Assembly (NCBI GenBank): GCA_035530375.1
Contig: DATKUY010000016.1
Coordinates: 1 to 58,011 of the forward strand
Source: Sulfuricella sp035530375
GTDB taxonomy: Bacteria > Pseudomonadota > Gammaproteobacteria > Burkholderiales > Sulfuricellaceae
Reading direction: 5' to 3'
DNA: 58,011 bases
Shown piece by piece: positions 16,813-26,074 of the stretch; the first letter of the stretch is position 1; each line of letters starts with the position of its first letter. A program made the translations under genes and the position numbers. The notes under the pieces were generated by a model. That model did no database searches and was not told where the DNA came from. It saw only the letters and a list, made by a program, of their open reading frames with translations.

Positions 16813-18096
16813 TCAGCGTAGTTGGTAGAATGCCTCCCGGCCAGCATAGCTCGCAGCATCGCCCAGCTCTTCTTCAATCCGCAAAAGCTGATTGTATTTC
16901 GCAATCCGTTCAGAGCGGCTGATCGAGCCGGTCTTGATCTGCATGGCGTTGGTAGCCACAGCGATGTCGGCAATGGTGGTGTCTTCAGTCTCGCCGGAGC
17001 GATGCGAGATTATGGTGGTGTAACCGGCATGTTTGGCCATTTCAACGGCGGAGAATGTTTCTGTCAGTGTGCCGATCTGGTTAACCTTGATCAGAATGGA
17101 GTTGGCTACACGCTTCTGGATTCCCTCGCGCAGGATTTTGGTATTGGTGACGAACAAATCATCCCCCACCAACTGAATCGATTTACCCATACGCTCGGTC
17201 AGCATGCCCCAACCTTCCCAGTCGTTTTCAGCCATGCCGTCTTCGATACTGAGAATCGGATATTTGTCGGTCCATGCGGAGAGGTAATCCGTGAATTGGG
17301 CGGCATCCAATTCCAGATTGTCCGCTGCCAGGACGTATTTTCCATCTCGGTAGAATTCAGTGCTGGCGCAATCCAGACCGATCGCCACATCTGAACCAGG
17401 CAGGTAGCCAGCAGTTTCAATGGCTTCCATGATCAGCTGCAGCGCTTCTTCGTTGGAAGATAGCCGGGGCGCATAACCGCCTTCGTCACCCACGGTAGTG
17501 ACCAGACCGCGCTTATCCAGTATCTTTTTCAGGTTATGGAAAACTTCAGCGCCGCAACGCAGCGCTTCGCGAAAACTGGCGCTTCCCACCGGGATGATCA
17601 TGAATTCCTGAATATCCGAGCTGTGGCTGGCGTGTGCGCCGCCGTTGATGATGTTGATCATCGGCACAGGCAAATTCTTCGGTCCCGCCCCACCCAGATA
17701 GCGATAAAGCGGCAGACCGGATTCCTCTGCTGCGGCTTTCGCCACGGCGAGCGATACGGCGAGGAGTGCGTTGGCGCCTAACCGGGCTTTGTTGTCGGTG
17801 CCGTCGAGATCGATCAGGGTGCGATCGATGAAAGTTTGCTCTTCGGCGTCAAGGCCGAGAATCGCTTCGCAGATTTCGGTGTTCACATTTTCGACGGCCT
17901 TCAGCACGCCCTTGCCCAGATAGCGCTGCTTGTCGCCATCACGCAATTCAATCGCTTCCTTGCTGCCGGTGGAGGCACCGGAGGGAACCGCAGCCCGCCC
18001 GATAATACCGGATTCAAGTAGCACGTCTGCCTCGATGGTCGGATTACCGCGGGAATCCAGAATTTCACGAGCGATCACATCAACAATTGAACTCAT
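16813..18096 (-). CDS. eno: Enolase
   Basis: Interconverts 2-phosphoglycerate and phosphoenolpyruvate. Family motifs include AREILDSRGNPTIEADV at the N-terminus, NGGAHASHSSDIQEFMI, the metal/catalytic segment SIEDGMAENDWEGW and HRSGETEDTTIADIAVA. Length 427 is standard. An AAGGA ribosome site lies before the ATG. It is followed directly by ftsB and preceded by kdsA and pyrG in the usual order. Confidence 0.97.
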   Translation of the reverse strand: MSSIVDVIAREILDSRGNPTIEADVLLESGIIGRAAVPSGASTGSKEAIELRDGDKQRYLGKGVLKAVENVNTEICEAILGLDAEEQTFIDRTLIDLDGTDNKARLGANALLAVSLAVAKAAAEESGLPLYRYLGGAGPKNLPVPMINIINGGAHASHSSDIQEFMIIPVGSASFREALRCGAEVFHNLKKILDKRGLVTTVGDEGGYAPRLSSNEEALQLIMEAIETAGYLPGSDVAIGLDCASTEFYRDGKYVLAADNLELDAAQFTDYLSAWTDKYPILSIEDGMAENDWEGWGMLTERMGKSIQLVGDDLFVTNTKILREGIQKRVANSILIKVNQIGTLTETFSAVEMAKHAGYTTIISHRSGETEDTTIADIAVATNAMQIKTGSISRSERIAKYNQLLRIEEELGDAASYAGREAFYQLR

Positions 18097-18147
18097 TTTT
18101 TTCCTTAATTTTAACTCACGACATGCTGATTATGTTTAATGACACGC

Positions 18148-18984
18148 CTAGCATTCCTGCTCGGCAAATCCCCGTTCCTTGACCAGTTCATCCAGTAATT
18201 TCAATGTTTCCAGAAGACCGCGCATTTTTGCCAGCGGCCAGGCGTTGGGGCCATCCGACAAGGCCAGATCGGGATTGGGGTGGGTTTCCATGAACAGGCC
18301 GGAAATCCCGCTGGCAACCGCCGCCCTTGCCAAAACCGGTACGAACTCGCGCTGCCCGCCGCTTTTTTCGCCTTGGCCGCCCGGCAACTGTACCGAATGG
18401 GTGGCATCAAAAACCACCGGACAGGCGGTTTCACGCATCACCGCCAATGAGCGCATATCCGAAACCAGATTGTTATAGCCGAACGATACGCCTCGCTCGC
18501 AAACCATGATGTTGTCCAGGCCGCTGGCATTCCTGGCTTTATCGACCACGTTCTTCATATCCCAGGGCGCCAGAAATTGCCCCTTCTTGATGTTGACAGG
18601 CTTGCCGGCGCTTGCCGCCGCATGAATAAAGTCAGTCTGGCGGCACAAGAAGGCCGGGGTTTGCAGTACATCAACCACCGCCGCCGCCTGCGCAATTTCT
18701 TCTATGGCATGTACGTCAGTCAGAACGGGCACTTCAATCTGGCGCTTTACCTCAGCCAGAATATCAAGCCCCTCTTCAATGCCTTTTCCTCTAAAGGATT
18801 TGGAGGAACTTCTATTGGCCTTGTCGTAGGAAGATTTATAGATGAAATTAATGCCCAGCCCAGCGCAAATTTCCTTTAACGAGCCAGCGGTATCCAGTGC
18901 CATTTGCCTGGATTCGATCACGCAGGGACCCGCGATCAAAAAAAAGGGGTGATCCAGTCCGGCTTCAAAGCCACAGAGCTTCAT
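18148..18984 (-). CDS. kdsA: 3-deoxy-8-phosphooctulonate synthase (KDO-8-P synthase)
   Basis: Condenses arabinose-5-phosphate with phosphoenolpyruvate for the KDO of lipopolysaccharide. Motifs FFLIAGPCVIESRQMALD, FIYKSSYDKANRSS, GKPVNIKKGQFLAPWDM and FDATHSVQLPGGQG are characteristic. 278 residues is normal. Its start codon overlaps the pyrG stop by one base (TAATG), indicating translational coupling. Confidence 0.96.
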   Translation of the reverse strand: MKLCGFEAGLDHPFFLIAGPCVIESRQMALDTAGSLKEICAGLGINFIYKSSYDKANRSSSKSFRGKGIEEGLDILAEVKRQIEVPVLTDVHAIEEIAQAAAVVDVLQTPAFLCRQTDFIHAAASAGKPVNIKKGQFLAPWDMKNVVDKARNASGLDNIMVCERGVSFGYNNLVSDMRSLAVMRETACPVVFDATHSVQLPGGQGEKSGGQREFVPVLARAAVASGISGLFMETHPNPDLALSDGPNAWPLAKMRGLLETLKLLDELVKERGFAEQEC

Positions 18985-20645
18985 TATTTGGAGTCTTTCA
19001 GGGTATGGCCCAACACGTTCAGGTCATGCTGATGAATGGCCGCCTCTACGAAGGATTTGAATAACGGATGACCATCGCGCGGTGTGGAAGTGAATTCAGG
19101 ATGGAACTGGCAGGCGACGAACCAGGGGTGATCGGGAAGTTCAATCATTTCACACAAGTCCTCGCCCCCCACCGACCGGCCACTAACCAGCAAGCCCGCC
19201 TGCTCCAGTTGGGGCAGCAAGCTGTTGTTGACCTCATAGCGATGGCGATGCCGTTCGGAAATCCTGTCGGCGCCATAAATTTTGCGCGCCAATGAACCGG
19301 GTTTGAGCTGGCACTCCTGGCCGCCAAGCCGCATGGTTCCACCCATATCGGAATTGGCATCGCGCATTTCCACTTTGCCATCGCTGGCGCGCCACTCACT
19401 GATCAGTGCAACTATCGGATAAGAAGTGTCCGGTTCGAATTCAGTACTGTGAGCCTCTTTCATGCCGACCTTGTCGCGGGCAAATTCGATCACCGCCAAC
19501 TGCATGCCAAGGCAAATACCGAGGTAGGGAATCCGTTTTTCGCGAGCATAACGAATGGCCGCGATCTTGCCCTCCACACCGCGCTTGCCGAAACCTCCGG
19601 GAACCAGAATGGCATCCATGCCGTTGAGCGCATCGGTGCCAACGGTTTCCAGCGATTCGGAATCGATATAGTGAATATTGATCTTGCTCAGGGTATGAAT
19701 GCCAGCATGAATCAACGATTCCGACAGGGACTTGTATGATTCAGTCAGATCCACATACTTGCCGACCAACGCAATATTCACGCTGTGTTTGGGATGCTCG
19801 AGAGCAAATATCAGCTTTTCCCACTTGCTCAGATCTGCGGGCGGAGGCGTCAATTCAAGCTTCTTGCAGACTATTTCATCAAGCCCCTGCTGATGGAGCA
19901 GGCCGGGAATTTTGTAGATACAGTCCACATCAACGCCGGAGATAACCGCACTTTCCTCAACATTGGTAAATAATGCGATTTTACGCCGCTCGTCATCCGG
20001 CAAATAGCGATCGGCACGGCACAGCAAAACATCGGGCTGGATGCCGATTTCACGCAATTCCTTGACGGAATGCTGGGTCGGCTTGGTTTTGATTTCCCCC
20101 GCCGATGCGATGTAGGGCACCAGCGTAAGGTGAATGAAGCAGGTATTGTTGCGCCCCTGTTGAACGCCCATCTGGCGGATAGCCTCAAGAAACGGCAGGG
20201 ACTCGATATCGCCCACCGTACCACCGATCTCGATAATTGCGACTTCGGCATCGCCCGCTCCGGCACGGATGAAATTCTTGATCTCGTCGGTAATATGGGG
20301 AATTACCTGTACTGTACCGCCGAGGTAGTCACCACGACGCTCCTTCTTGATCACACTTTCGTAGATCTGGCCGGTAGTAAAATTGTTGCTCTTCTTCATT
20401 TTCGCCTTGGCGAAGCGCTCGTAGTGCCCCAGATCCAGATCGGTTTCGGCACCATCTTCGGTAACGAACACCTCACCATGCTGAAACGGACTCATGGTAC
20501 CCGGATCGACGTTGATATAGGGATCGAGCTTGAGAAGAGTAACCCTGATGCCGCGGGTTTCCAGAATGGCGGCAAGGGAAGCGGCAGCGATGCCTTTGCC
20601 GAGCGATGAAACCACCCCGCCTGTGATGAAAATATATTTAGTCAT
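18984..20645 (-). CDS. pyrG: CTP synthase
   Basis: Makes CTP from UTP, ATP and glutamine. The N-terminal synthetase domain begins MTKYIFITGGVVSSLGKGIAAAS (ATP loop) with the UTP/CTP region DPYINVDPGTMSPFQHGEVFV. The C-terminal class I glutaminase has the nucleophile elbow GICLGMQ and the catalytic His/Glu in QFHPEFTSTP. 553 residues, full length. First gene of the pyrG-kdsA-eno-ftsB run; a -10-like TACAAT lies about 33 bp upstream on the minus strand (20678-20683). Confidence 0.97.
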   Translation of the reverse strand: MTKYIFITGGVVSSLGKGIAAASLAAILETRGIRVTLLKLDPYINVDPGTMSPFQHGEVFVTEDGAETDLDLGHYERFAKAKMKKSNNFTTGQIYESVIKKERRGDYLGGTVQVIPHITDEIKNFIRAGAGDAEVAIIEIGGTVGDIESLPFLEAIRQMGVQQGRNNTCFIHLTLVPYIASAGEIKTKPTQHSVKELREIGIQPDVLLCRADRYLPDDERRKIALFTNVEESAVISGVDVDCIYKIPGLLHQQGLDEIVCKKLELTPPPADLSKWEKLIFALEHPKHSVNIALVGKYVDLTESYKSLSESLIHAGIHTLSKINIHYIDSESLETVGTDALNGMDAILVPGGFGKRGVEGKIAAIRYAREKRIPYLGICLGMQLAVIEFARDKVGMKEAHSTEFEPDTSYPIVALISEWRASDGKVEMRDANSDMGGTMRLGGQECQLKPGSLARKIYGADRISERHRHRYEVNNSLLPQLEQAGLLVSGRSVGGEDLCEMIELPDHPWFVACQFHPEFTSTPRDGHPLFKSFVEAAIHQHDLNVLGHTLKDSK

Positions 20646-20766
20646 TGAGAGCAGATTTGGGCACAGAACGGGTTCAAATTGTAGCGCAAAACAGGCTCAG
20701 CATAAAGCTTAAAGTAGGTTAAACAAGTTTCATAAAATAATTTGCAATCTCCATCTCCTGTGCAAT

Positions 20767-20785
20767 AATAAGAACAATTCTCATT
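20767..20785. promoter_or_regulatory. Fur-box-like operator upstream of feoA
   Basis: aataagaacaattctcatt is a 19-bp inverted repeat with seven of nine base pairs symmetric around position 20776. It resembles the classic Fur site built from AATGAGAAT-type half-sites. It ends 17 bp before the feoA start codon, where bound Fe-Fur would block transcription. Iron-repressed expression of feoAB is the expected behaviour. Confidence 0.65.
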
Positions 20786-20802
20786 AAGCCAGTCAAAAAA
20801 GC

Positions 20803-21039
20803 ATGACTACCGTTAACCTGGAAACTCTCAAGCCCGGCGAATCCGCCACCATTGCGGCGGTACACACTGATCGTGCGCTCTACTACCGTCTTGCCGCGCT
20901 AGGCTTTCGTGTCGGCAAGCGCGTTGAAGTCATACGCCATGGCCGGTTTTCCGGCCCGCTGCATGTTCGCATCGGTGCAACCGACATCATGCTGCGCAAA
21001 AAAGAAGCCCAGAAAATAGAAGTTCAAACCCACTCCTGA
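20803..21039 (+). CDS. feoA: Ferrous iron transport accessory protein FeoA
   Basis: 78-residue SH3-like cytoplasmic protein that assists FeoB. It shows the family pattern LKPGESATIAAV, LAALGFRVGKRVEV and GPLHVRIGATDIMLRKKEA. Its stop codon overlaps the feoB start by one base (TGATG), so the pair is translationally coupled. Confidence 0.92.
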   Translation: MTTVNLETLKPGESATIAAVHTDRALYYRLAALGFRVGKRVEVIRHGRFSGPLHVRIGATDIMLRKKEAQKIEVQTHS

Positions 21040-22826
21040 TGAAACGTGTCGCCTTGGTGGGAATGCCGAATACCGGCAAATCCACGTTCTTCAACCGCGC
21101 CACCGGCGCTTCCGCCAGGGTCGGGAACTGGCCGGGAATCACCGTCGACCTGCTGGGCGCCAAACTTCTGCTTGCCGGCGAAATGGTCGAGCTGGTTGAT
21201 TTGCCAGGGATTTATGACCTGCATGGTTTCTCCGACGACGAGCAAGTGGTACGCCATTTTCTGGAAAATAACCCGGTAGATCTGGTCGTCATTATTCTCA
21301 ACGCCAGCCAAATCGAACGCCAACTAAGTCTTGCCCTGCAAATCAAGCAACTATGCCTGCCCGCCGTGCTGCTTCTGAACATGGCGGATGAGTCCAAAAA
21401 ATTTGGCATCAGCATCGACGCCGCGAAGATGTCGAACTCACTGGGCATGCCCGTCACCCTGCTTAGCGCCAAATATGGCAACGGCTTTCAGGACGCATAT
21501 CAAACCATTGCCCAGGAAATTCAGCATGGTACGCCGGTTCCACCTGAAAAGCTGAAAGTCCTGCTGGCGGCGGATGACCAGATCGAAAATGACATGGAGT
21601 CCGTGCTCGGGCACGCCGTTCAGATACCGGTGCAGCTATCGGACAACCTGACCACCCAGCTTGACCGCCTTATGCTCCATCCCTGGCTGGGGCTGCCGCT
21701 GTTTTTTCTGATCATGTATATGCTGTTTCAGGCGATCTTCATGCTCGGCAAACCGTTGCAGGACGGCGTCGGCTGGTTACTGGAAGCATTCAAGCAGGGC
21801 GCGCTGGAACCATTGCTGGCCGGCCTGCCGACGGCGCTGCACGGTCTGTTGATCGAAGGTATCTACAACGGCGTCGGCACCGTCGCCACCTTCGTGCCCA
21901 TCATTGTTTTGTTCTTCCTGTTCATGGCCCTGGTGGAAGATAGCGGCTATCTGTCGCGCGCCGCATTCCTGATGGACGCGCTGATGGCCAAGCTGGGGCT
22001 GGATGGGCGCAGTTTCGTGATGATGCTGCTGGGCTTCGGCTGCAACGTACCGGCGCTGATGGGCACGCGCGTGATGCGTTCACGCGCCCTGCGCCTGCTG
22101 ACCATGCTGGTGATCCCTTTCTCGCTGTGTTCGGCGCGGCTACAGGTGTTCGTCTTTATCACCGCGGCGATCTTTTCGCCCAAGGCTGCGCCGCTAGTCC
22201 TTTTCAGCCTTTACCTGTTCAGTTTCGCCGCCGCCTTCACCACCGCGCTGCTGTTCAAGAACCGGTTTCAGAACAACGAGCCGTTCATCCTCGAACTGCC
22301 GCCCTACCGCTTCCCGACCCTACGCCAGATGGTGCTACGCGGCTGGCATGAGGTGCGTCATTTCCTGAGCCGCGCCAGCAAATTCATCATCGCCGGTGTG
22401 GTACTGGTATGGCTGTTAACGCATTTTCCCCAGAACGTCGCGCCGGGCAGTGTCGACACCTGGGCCGGCATGATCGGCCATTTCATGCAGCCACTGCTCG
22501 TACCCATCGGTATTGACCAACATCTGGCTATCGCCCTGATTTTCGGCTTCGTCGCAAAGGAAATCGTGGTCGGTTCTCTGGCAGTGATTTATGGACTCGA
22601 TGGAACAGCCCTGACCGGCATGATGGCACAACAGCTGGATTGGGTGCAGGCTTACAGCTTCATGCTGTTCACCCTGATTTACACACCTTGCCTGTCCACC
22701 ATCGCCACCATCCGCAGCGAATCGAAAAGCATTCCCTTTACCCTGTTCGCCGTGGCTTTCCCGCTCGGGCTTGCGTGGCTGGTCAGCTTCGCCTTTTATC
22801 AGGCGGCGCGGGCTTTAGGGTATTAG
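21039..22826 (+). CDS. feoB: Ferrous iron transporter FeoB (compact form)
   Basis: Fe(II) permease of the inner membrane. The N-terminal G domain has G1 GMPNTGKST (residues 8-16), switch segment NWPGITVDLLG, G3 DLPGIYDL and G4 LNMADE. A helical spacer follows, then about eight membrane helices with the gate motifs GFGCNVPALMGTR and PFSLCSARLQ, whose cysteines are conserved in FeoB. At 595 residues it is much shorter than the roughly 770-residue enterobacterial protein. No feoC lies in the window. The 3' end overlaps the convergent methyltransferase gene by 12 bp. Confidence 0.94.
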   Translation: MKRVALVGMPNTGKSTFFNRATGASARVGNWPGITVDLLGAKLLLAGEMVELVDLPGIYDLHGFSDDEQVVRHFLENNPVDLVVIILNASQIERQLSLALQIKQLCLPAVLLLNMADESKKFGISIDAAKMSNSLGMPVTLLSAKYGNGFQDAYQTIAQEIQHGTPVPPEKLKVLLAADDQIENDMESVLGHAVQIPVQLSDNLTTQLDRLMLHPWLGLPLFFLIMYMLFQAIFMLGKPLQDGVGWLLEAFKQGALEPLLAGLPTALHGLLIEGIYNGVGTVATFVPIIVLFFLFMALVEDSGYLSRAAFLMDALMAKLGLDGRSFVMMLLGFGCNVPALMGTRVMRSRALRLLTMLVIPFSLCSARLQVFVFITAAIFSPKAAPLVLFSLYLFSFAAAFTTALLFKNRFQNNEPFILELPPYRFPTLRQMVLRGWHEVRHFLSRASKFIIAGVVLVWLLTHFPQNVAPGSVDTWAGMIGHFMQPLLVPIGIDQHLAIALIFGFVAKEIVVGSLAVIYGLDGTALTGMMAQQLDWVQAYSFMLFTLIYTPCLSTIATIRSESKSIPFTLFAVAFPLGLAWLVSFAFYQAARALGY

Positions 22827-23609
22827 TGGTGGTTTTTTCGCACTAACCTGTCTGACTCGCTCAAAAAAACAGATGGCAGCAGCAGCGGCCGCATTCAGCG
22901 ATTCAGCCGCTCCCGGCATGGGGATGGTAACTATGCTATCGGTGCATTTCAGCAACTGCGTTGATATGCCGGCACCTTCATTGCCGATGATGAATGCAGT
23001 TGGGCCGCTTAAATCAAGATCAAATAATTTTTTCTCTGTGTTTAAAACCATCGCAACGATCTGCCCCGGAAAATATTGCGCAGTCTTCACCAAATCACTA
23101 CTCTCATGGATCGACAGATGGAAATGCGCGCCCATACCCGCCCTCAGCGCTTTGGGCGACCAGGCATCGGCACACCCGGTGGACAGATAAATCCGCCGGA
23201 TTCCTGAAGCCGCGGCGGAGCGCAGGATCGAACCCAGATTGCCAGGATCCTGGATATCTTCCAACAGCACGCAGCACCCCTCCTCTGCTTCCTGCGGCAG
23301 CGGGATGGGGATCAAGGCGGCAATCCCGGTCGGCGTATCCACGGTGGAAATTTCCCGAAATAGTTCATCTGCCAGCACGACCAGATTCGCCGGTTGAACC
23401 CGCTCAAGAAAATCCCGGATTTCGGCATTGCCCTGAGCAGATGCTGCAACCATGATCGCCTCTGGCAGGCCGTCCGCCTGACAAAAAGCGGCAACCAGGT
23501 GAATGCCGTCGAGCAGCGTCTTGCCGGCCTTCCTGCGTTCCCGTGCCGAACCGACAAGCTTCCTGGCTGCTTTGAATGCGGGATTTTCTTTTGAAGTAAT
23601 CGTTTTCAT
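22815..23609 (-). CDS. TrmH/SpoU-family RNA 2'-O-methyltransferase
   Basis: 264-residue SPOUT enzyme with an N-terminal substrate-binding region (SKENPAFKAARKLVGSARER), then motif 1 LLEDIQDPGNLGSILRSAAA, motif 2 AFIIGNEGAGIS and motif 3 IPMPGAAESLNAAAAAAI, which form the SAM-binding knot. It probably methylates a ribose in 23S rRNA, as RlmB-like proteins do, but the target cannot be read. A much longer frame extends upstream through senB on the other strand; the ATG at 23609 begins the family sequence and lies 40 bp from the divergent senB-like gene. Confidence 0.88.
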   Translation of the reverse strand: MKTITSKENPAFKAARKLVGSARERRKAGKTLLDGIHLVAAFCQADGLPEAIMVAASAQGNAEIRDFLERVQPANLVVLADELFREISTVDTPTGIAALIPIPLPQEAEEGCCVLLEDIQDPGNLGSILRSAAASGIRRIYLSTGCADAWSPKALRAGMGAHFHLSIHESSDLVKTAQYFPGQIVAMVLNTEKKLFDLDLSGPTAFIIGNEGAGISTQLLKCTDSIVTIPMPGAAESLNAAAAAAICFFERVRQVSAKKPPLIP

Positions 23610-23649
23610 GGTGGTATATTTAACGCCTGCACTGCTCTGCCAGCTATCT

Positions 23650-24600
23650 ATGAAGATCGTCATCGTAACACCCGCCGCCGCTGGCGTCAGGAACGGAAAC
23701 CGCAACACGGCGCAACGGTGGGCCTGCTTCCTGCGCCGGATGGGGCATCGCGTCAGGGTGCAGGTCGAGTGGGATGGCAAGCAAGCGGACCTGATGCTGG
23801 CTCTCCATGCACGACGCAGCCACGCATCCATCAAGCGATTTTCCGGACTTCACCCTGATCTGCCGTTGATCGTCGCGCTGACCGGCACCGATCTGTACCG
23901 CGATATCCAGAATGACCGCAACGCCCAGGAATCCATGAAACTGGCTTCACGCCTGGTAGTGTTGCAGGAAATGGGGCTCGCCGAGCTTTCCCCGGAATTA
24001 CGGGCGAAGACTCATGTCGTCCACCAGTCCGCGCGCGCAGTCAAACCTGTGGCACCATCAAGAAAGCGCTTCGAGATTTGCGTCATCGGCAATCTGCGTG
24101 AAGAGAAGGACCCATTCCGCTGCGCCCTCGCCACTGCCCTGTTGCCGGAGGATTCCAGAATCCATGTCAGCCACGTGGGGCGCGCCCTGGATGATGGCAT
24201 GGCACAACGGGCGCAAACGCTGATGACGCAGAACCCGCGCTACTGCTGGCTGGGCGAACTACCTCATTGGCGCGTGCGGGAAAAGCTGTCGCACTGCCGG
24301 CTAATGGTCATCAGCTCGATCATGGAAGGCGGTGCGAATGTGATTTCAGAGTCACTTGCGGCAGACGTGCCGATCATCGCCTCAGATGTGTCCGGCAACA
24401 TCGGCATGCTGGGCGGCGATTACGCAGGCTATTACCCATACGGGGATGAGGGCGCCCTAGCCGAAACGTTATACCGTGCGGAAACCAACCCGGAATTCTA
24501 CGCCCGGCTGAAAATGCAATGCGCACGCCGTAAGCCGCTCGTCCAGCCTGAACACGAATGTGCCGAGCTGAATCAAATGGTTGCCGCCGCAAGCTCTTGA
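23650..24600 (+). CDS. SenB-family glycosyltransferase (selenosugar synthase type, TIGR04348)
   Basis: 316-residue GT-B glycosyltransferase. It starts MKIVIVTPAAAGVRNGNRNTA and carries RWACFLRRMGHRV, LIVALTGTDLYRDI and the C-terminal donor-site stretch MEGGANVISESLAADVP, then SGNIGMLGGDYAGYYPYGDE. These are characteristic of the TIGR04348/SenB family. SenB proteins build a selenosugar from a UDP-sugar and selenophosphate for selenoneine synthesis. The partners senA (ergothioneine-synthase-like) and senC/selD are absent from this window, so selenium chemistry here is an inference. The ATG at 23650 is chosen by homology; a longer frame overlaps the divergent gene. Confidence 0.8.
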   Translation: MKIVIVTPAAAGVRNGNRNTAQRWACFLRRMGHRVRVQVEWDGKQADLMLALHARRSHASIKRFSGLHPDLPLIVALTGTDLYRDIQNDRNAQESMKLASRLVVLQEMGLAELSPELRAKTHVVHQSARAVKPVAPSRKRFEICVIGNLREEKDPFRCALATALLPEDSRIHVSHVGRALDDGMAQRAQTLMTQNPRYCWLGELPHWRVREKLSHCRLMVISSIMEGGANVISESLAADVPIIASDVSGNIGMLGGDYAGYYPYGDEGALAETLYRAETNPEFYARLKMQCARRKPLVQPEHECAELNQMVAAASS

Positions 24601-24604
24601 ACCA

Positions 24605-26074
24605 CTATTTTTTCTCCAGGTGCGCAAGACCCTTTGCCACGAGCAGGCAAAATTGTTTGAATTCCAGGTAGGCATGTTCGTCAAGTTCACCGCCATCATG
24701 CCCCCGATCCGCGTAAAACAGGCCTACCGGCTTGCCATGCACGAACACAGACATGGCAAAAAAATCACCATGCCCAATCAATTGCCGGATCCCAAAGGGG
24801 ATCATCGGCGCCAAAGCCATCCGGTTATCTTTGCTGAACCAGACGCTCTGTACCTTCTCCATCAGGCGGAGGAAAAGATGCGCTGGCGCAGTCATATCAA
24901 TTTGAAATTGGCGCAATGGCGAGCCCTGCTCGTCCCCAATCACGTACTTGGCTTTCATGGCCAAGCCGTCCGCAGACATCAGGGCGAACACCGCACGGTT
25001 CAATCCGATTCCCTCATGCAATCCCCTTAACGCCATTGACATCAAATCCTGCAGATTCAACGAGCCGTCCAGATGCGCTGCAATCCTGCCCATAACCTGG
25101 CGCAATATATCAGGATCGCGCATCATACAAGTTCCATCCGCCCTCTTCATGCTCGCTCCGACCGGCGACCCCTGCTCATGCTCTTCAGGTTCTGCCGGCC
25201 ATTCGCCCGGCAACATCGGCAACCAGGCTGCGGCCGGCGGCACGCCATACCATTGCCAATGCCGCGCCGAAATAACGGCATTTTGATGAATAATGGACAC
25301 TACCTCATTGAGCGGCAAACGCAGCATATCGGCAATGACCTCGTAACTCGCCAGCAGTTGCTCATCGTACCAGCCTGTTTCGGCGTAGCGCGCCAGCGCA
25401 GCCGCCAAAACTACCCCCTGCATGCGTGGATTGGGTGCGGCTTCATTGTGCATGGCTGCCCGCATCATTTCCGGCAAATTCCATCCTTCCGCGAGTGTGA
25501 ATTGCAGCTCTCTCAATTCGAACCCTAGAACTTCTTTACCTGCTTCGGCAAAACTGATTTTTTTGCGGCGCGACTGTTTCAGAATTTGCGCCGCCTGGTC
25601 CGGTGCATAAGCCCACAGCGTGATCTCACCCAGATCGTAAAGCAGCGCCGCGATATATAACTCCTCAGATTTCATGTCTGCACGGAGAATTGCCCAGTCG
25701 CGCGCCTGCCAGGCTGCATGATGAGCCCGACTCAAGGCGCGCATCAATCCCGGCAATACCCCGTTTACGGATGGAATGTGTTTCTCGATTGGCTTGAGAT
25801 TGGCATGTCGAATAAAAAATGGGCCAACGCCCAGCATAATTACGGCAGTTTCCACTGTCACAATTTCGTTGCTGAGCCGGCTGCGCGACGCCCCATTGAC
25901 CAAGCGCAGCACTTTTAGTGTCATCAACGGGTCATGCAGTACCACGGCAGCAATCTGGCCAGGGGTAGTCTGTTCCGCTTTGGCTTCCAGCCTGCCAAGT
26001 TCCACAATGGTGCGCCGCAACACTGGCGTGTCCCAGTCTTTCAGTTCATCCAGCCAATCGCCCAGCGCTTTCAT
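24605..26074 (-). CDS. HDOD-domain signalling protein with C-terminal GAF-like domain
   Basis: 489 residues. The N-terminal two thirds is an HDOD domain (PVLRRTIVELGRLE..., HDPLMTLKVLRLVN, LSNEIVTVETAVIMLGVG, YIAALLYDLGEITLWAYAP), which lacks the metal-binding HD pair of true phosphohydrolases. The last third (about 320-489) looks like a GAF sensor (LNLQDLMSMALRGLHEGIGLNRAVFALM ... KPVGLFYADRG). HDOD proteins act in bacterial signalling and often in motility control. The start overlaps the stop of the methyltransferase gene by four bases, and motAB lie just upstream. Confidence 0.82.
   Translation of the reverse strand: MKALGDWLDELKDWDTPVLRRTIVELGRLEAKAEQTTPGQIAAVVLHDPLMTLKVLRLVNGASRSRLSNEIVTVETAVIMLGVGPFFIRHANLKPIEKHIPSVNGVLPGLMRALSRAHHAAWQARDWAILRADMKSEELYIAALLYDLGEITLWAYAPDQAAQILKQSRRKKISFAEAGKEVLGFELRELQFTLAEGWNLPEMMRAAMHNEAAPNPRMQGVVLAAALARYAETGWYDEQLLASYEVIADMLRLPLNEVVSIIHQNAVISARHWQWYGVPPAAAWLPMLPGEWPAEPEEHEQGSPVGASMKRADGTCMMRDPDILRQVMGRIAAHLDGSLNLQDLMSMALRGLHEGIGLNRAVFALMSADGLAMKAKYVIGDEQGSPLRQFQIDMTAPAHLFLRLMEKVQSVWFSKDNRMALAPMIPFGIRQLIGHGDFFAMSVFVHGKPVGLFYADRGHDGGELDEHAYLEFKQFCLLVAKGLAHLEKK

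Noticed and set aside
23610..23834. N-terminal extension of the SpoU methyltransferase
   Set aside because: The extra 75 residues lie antisense to the senB-like gene and are Arg/Ser/Cys-rich without family match; the ATG at 23609 starts the conserved protein.
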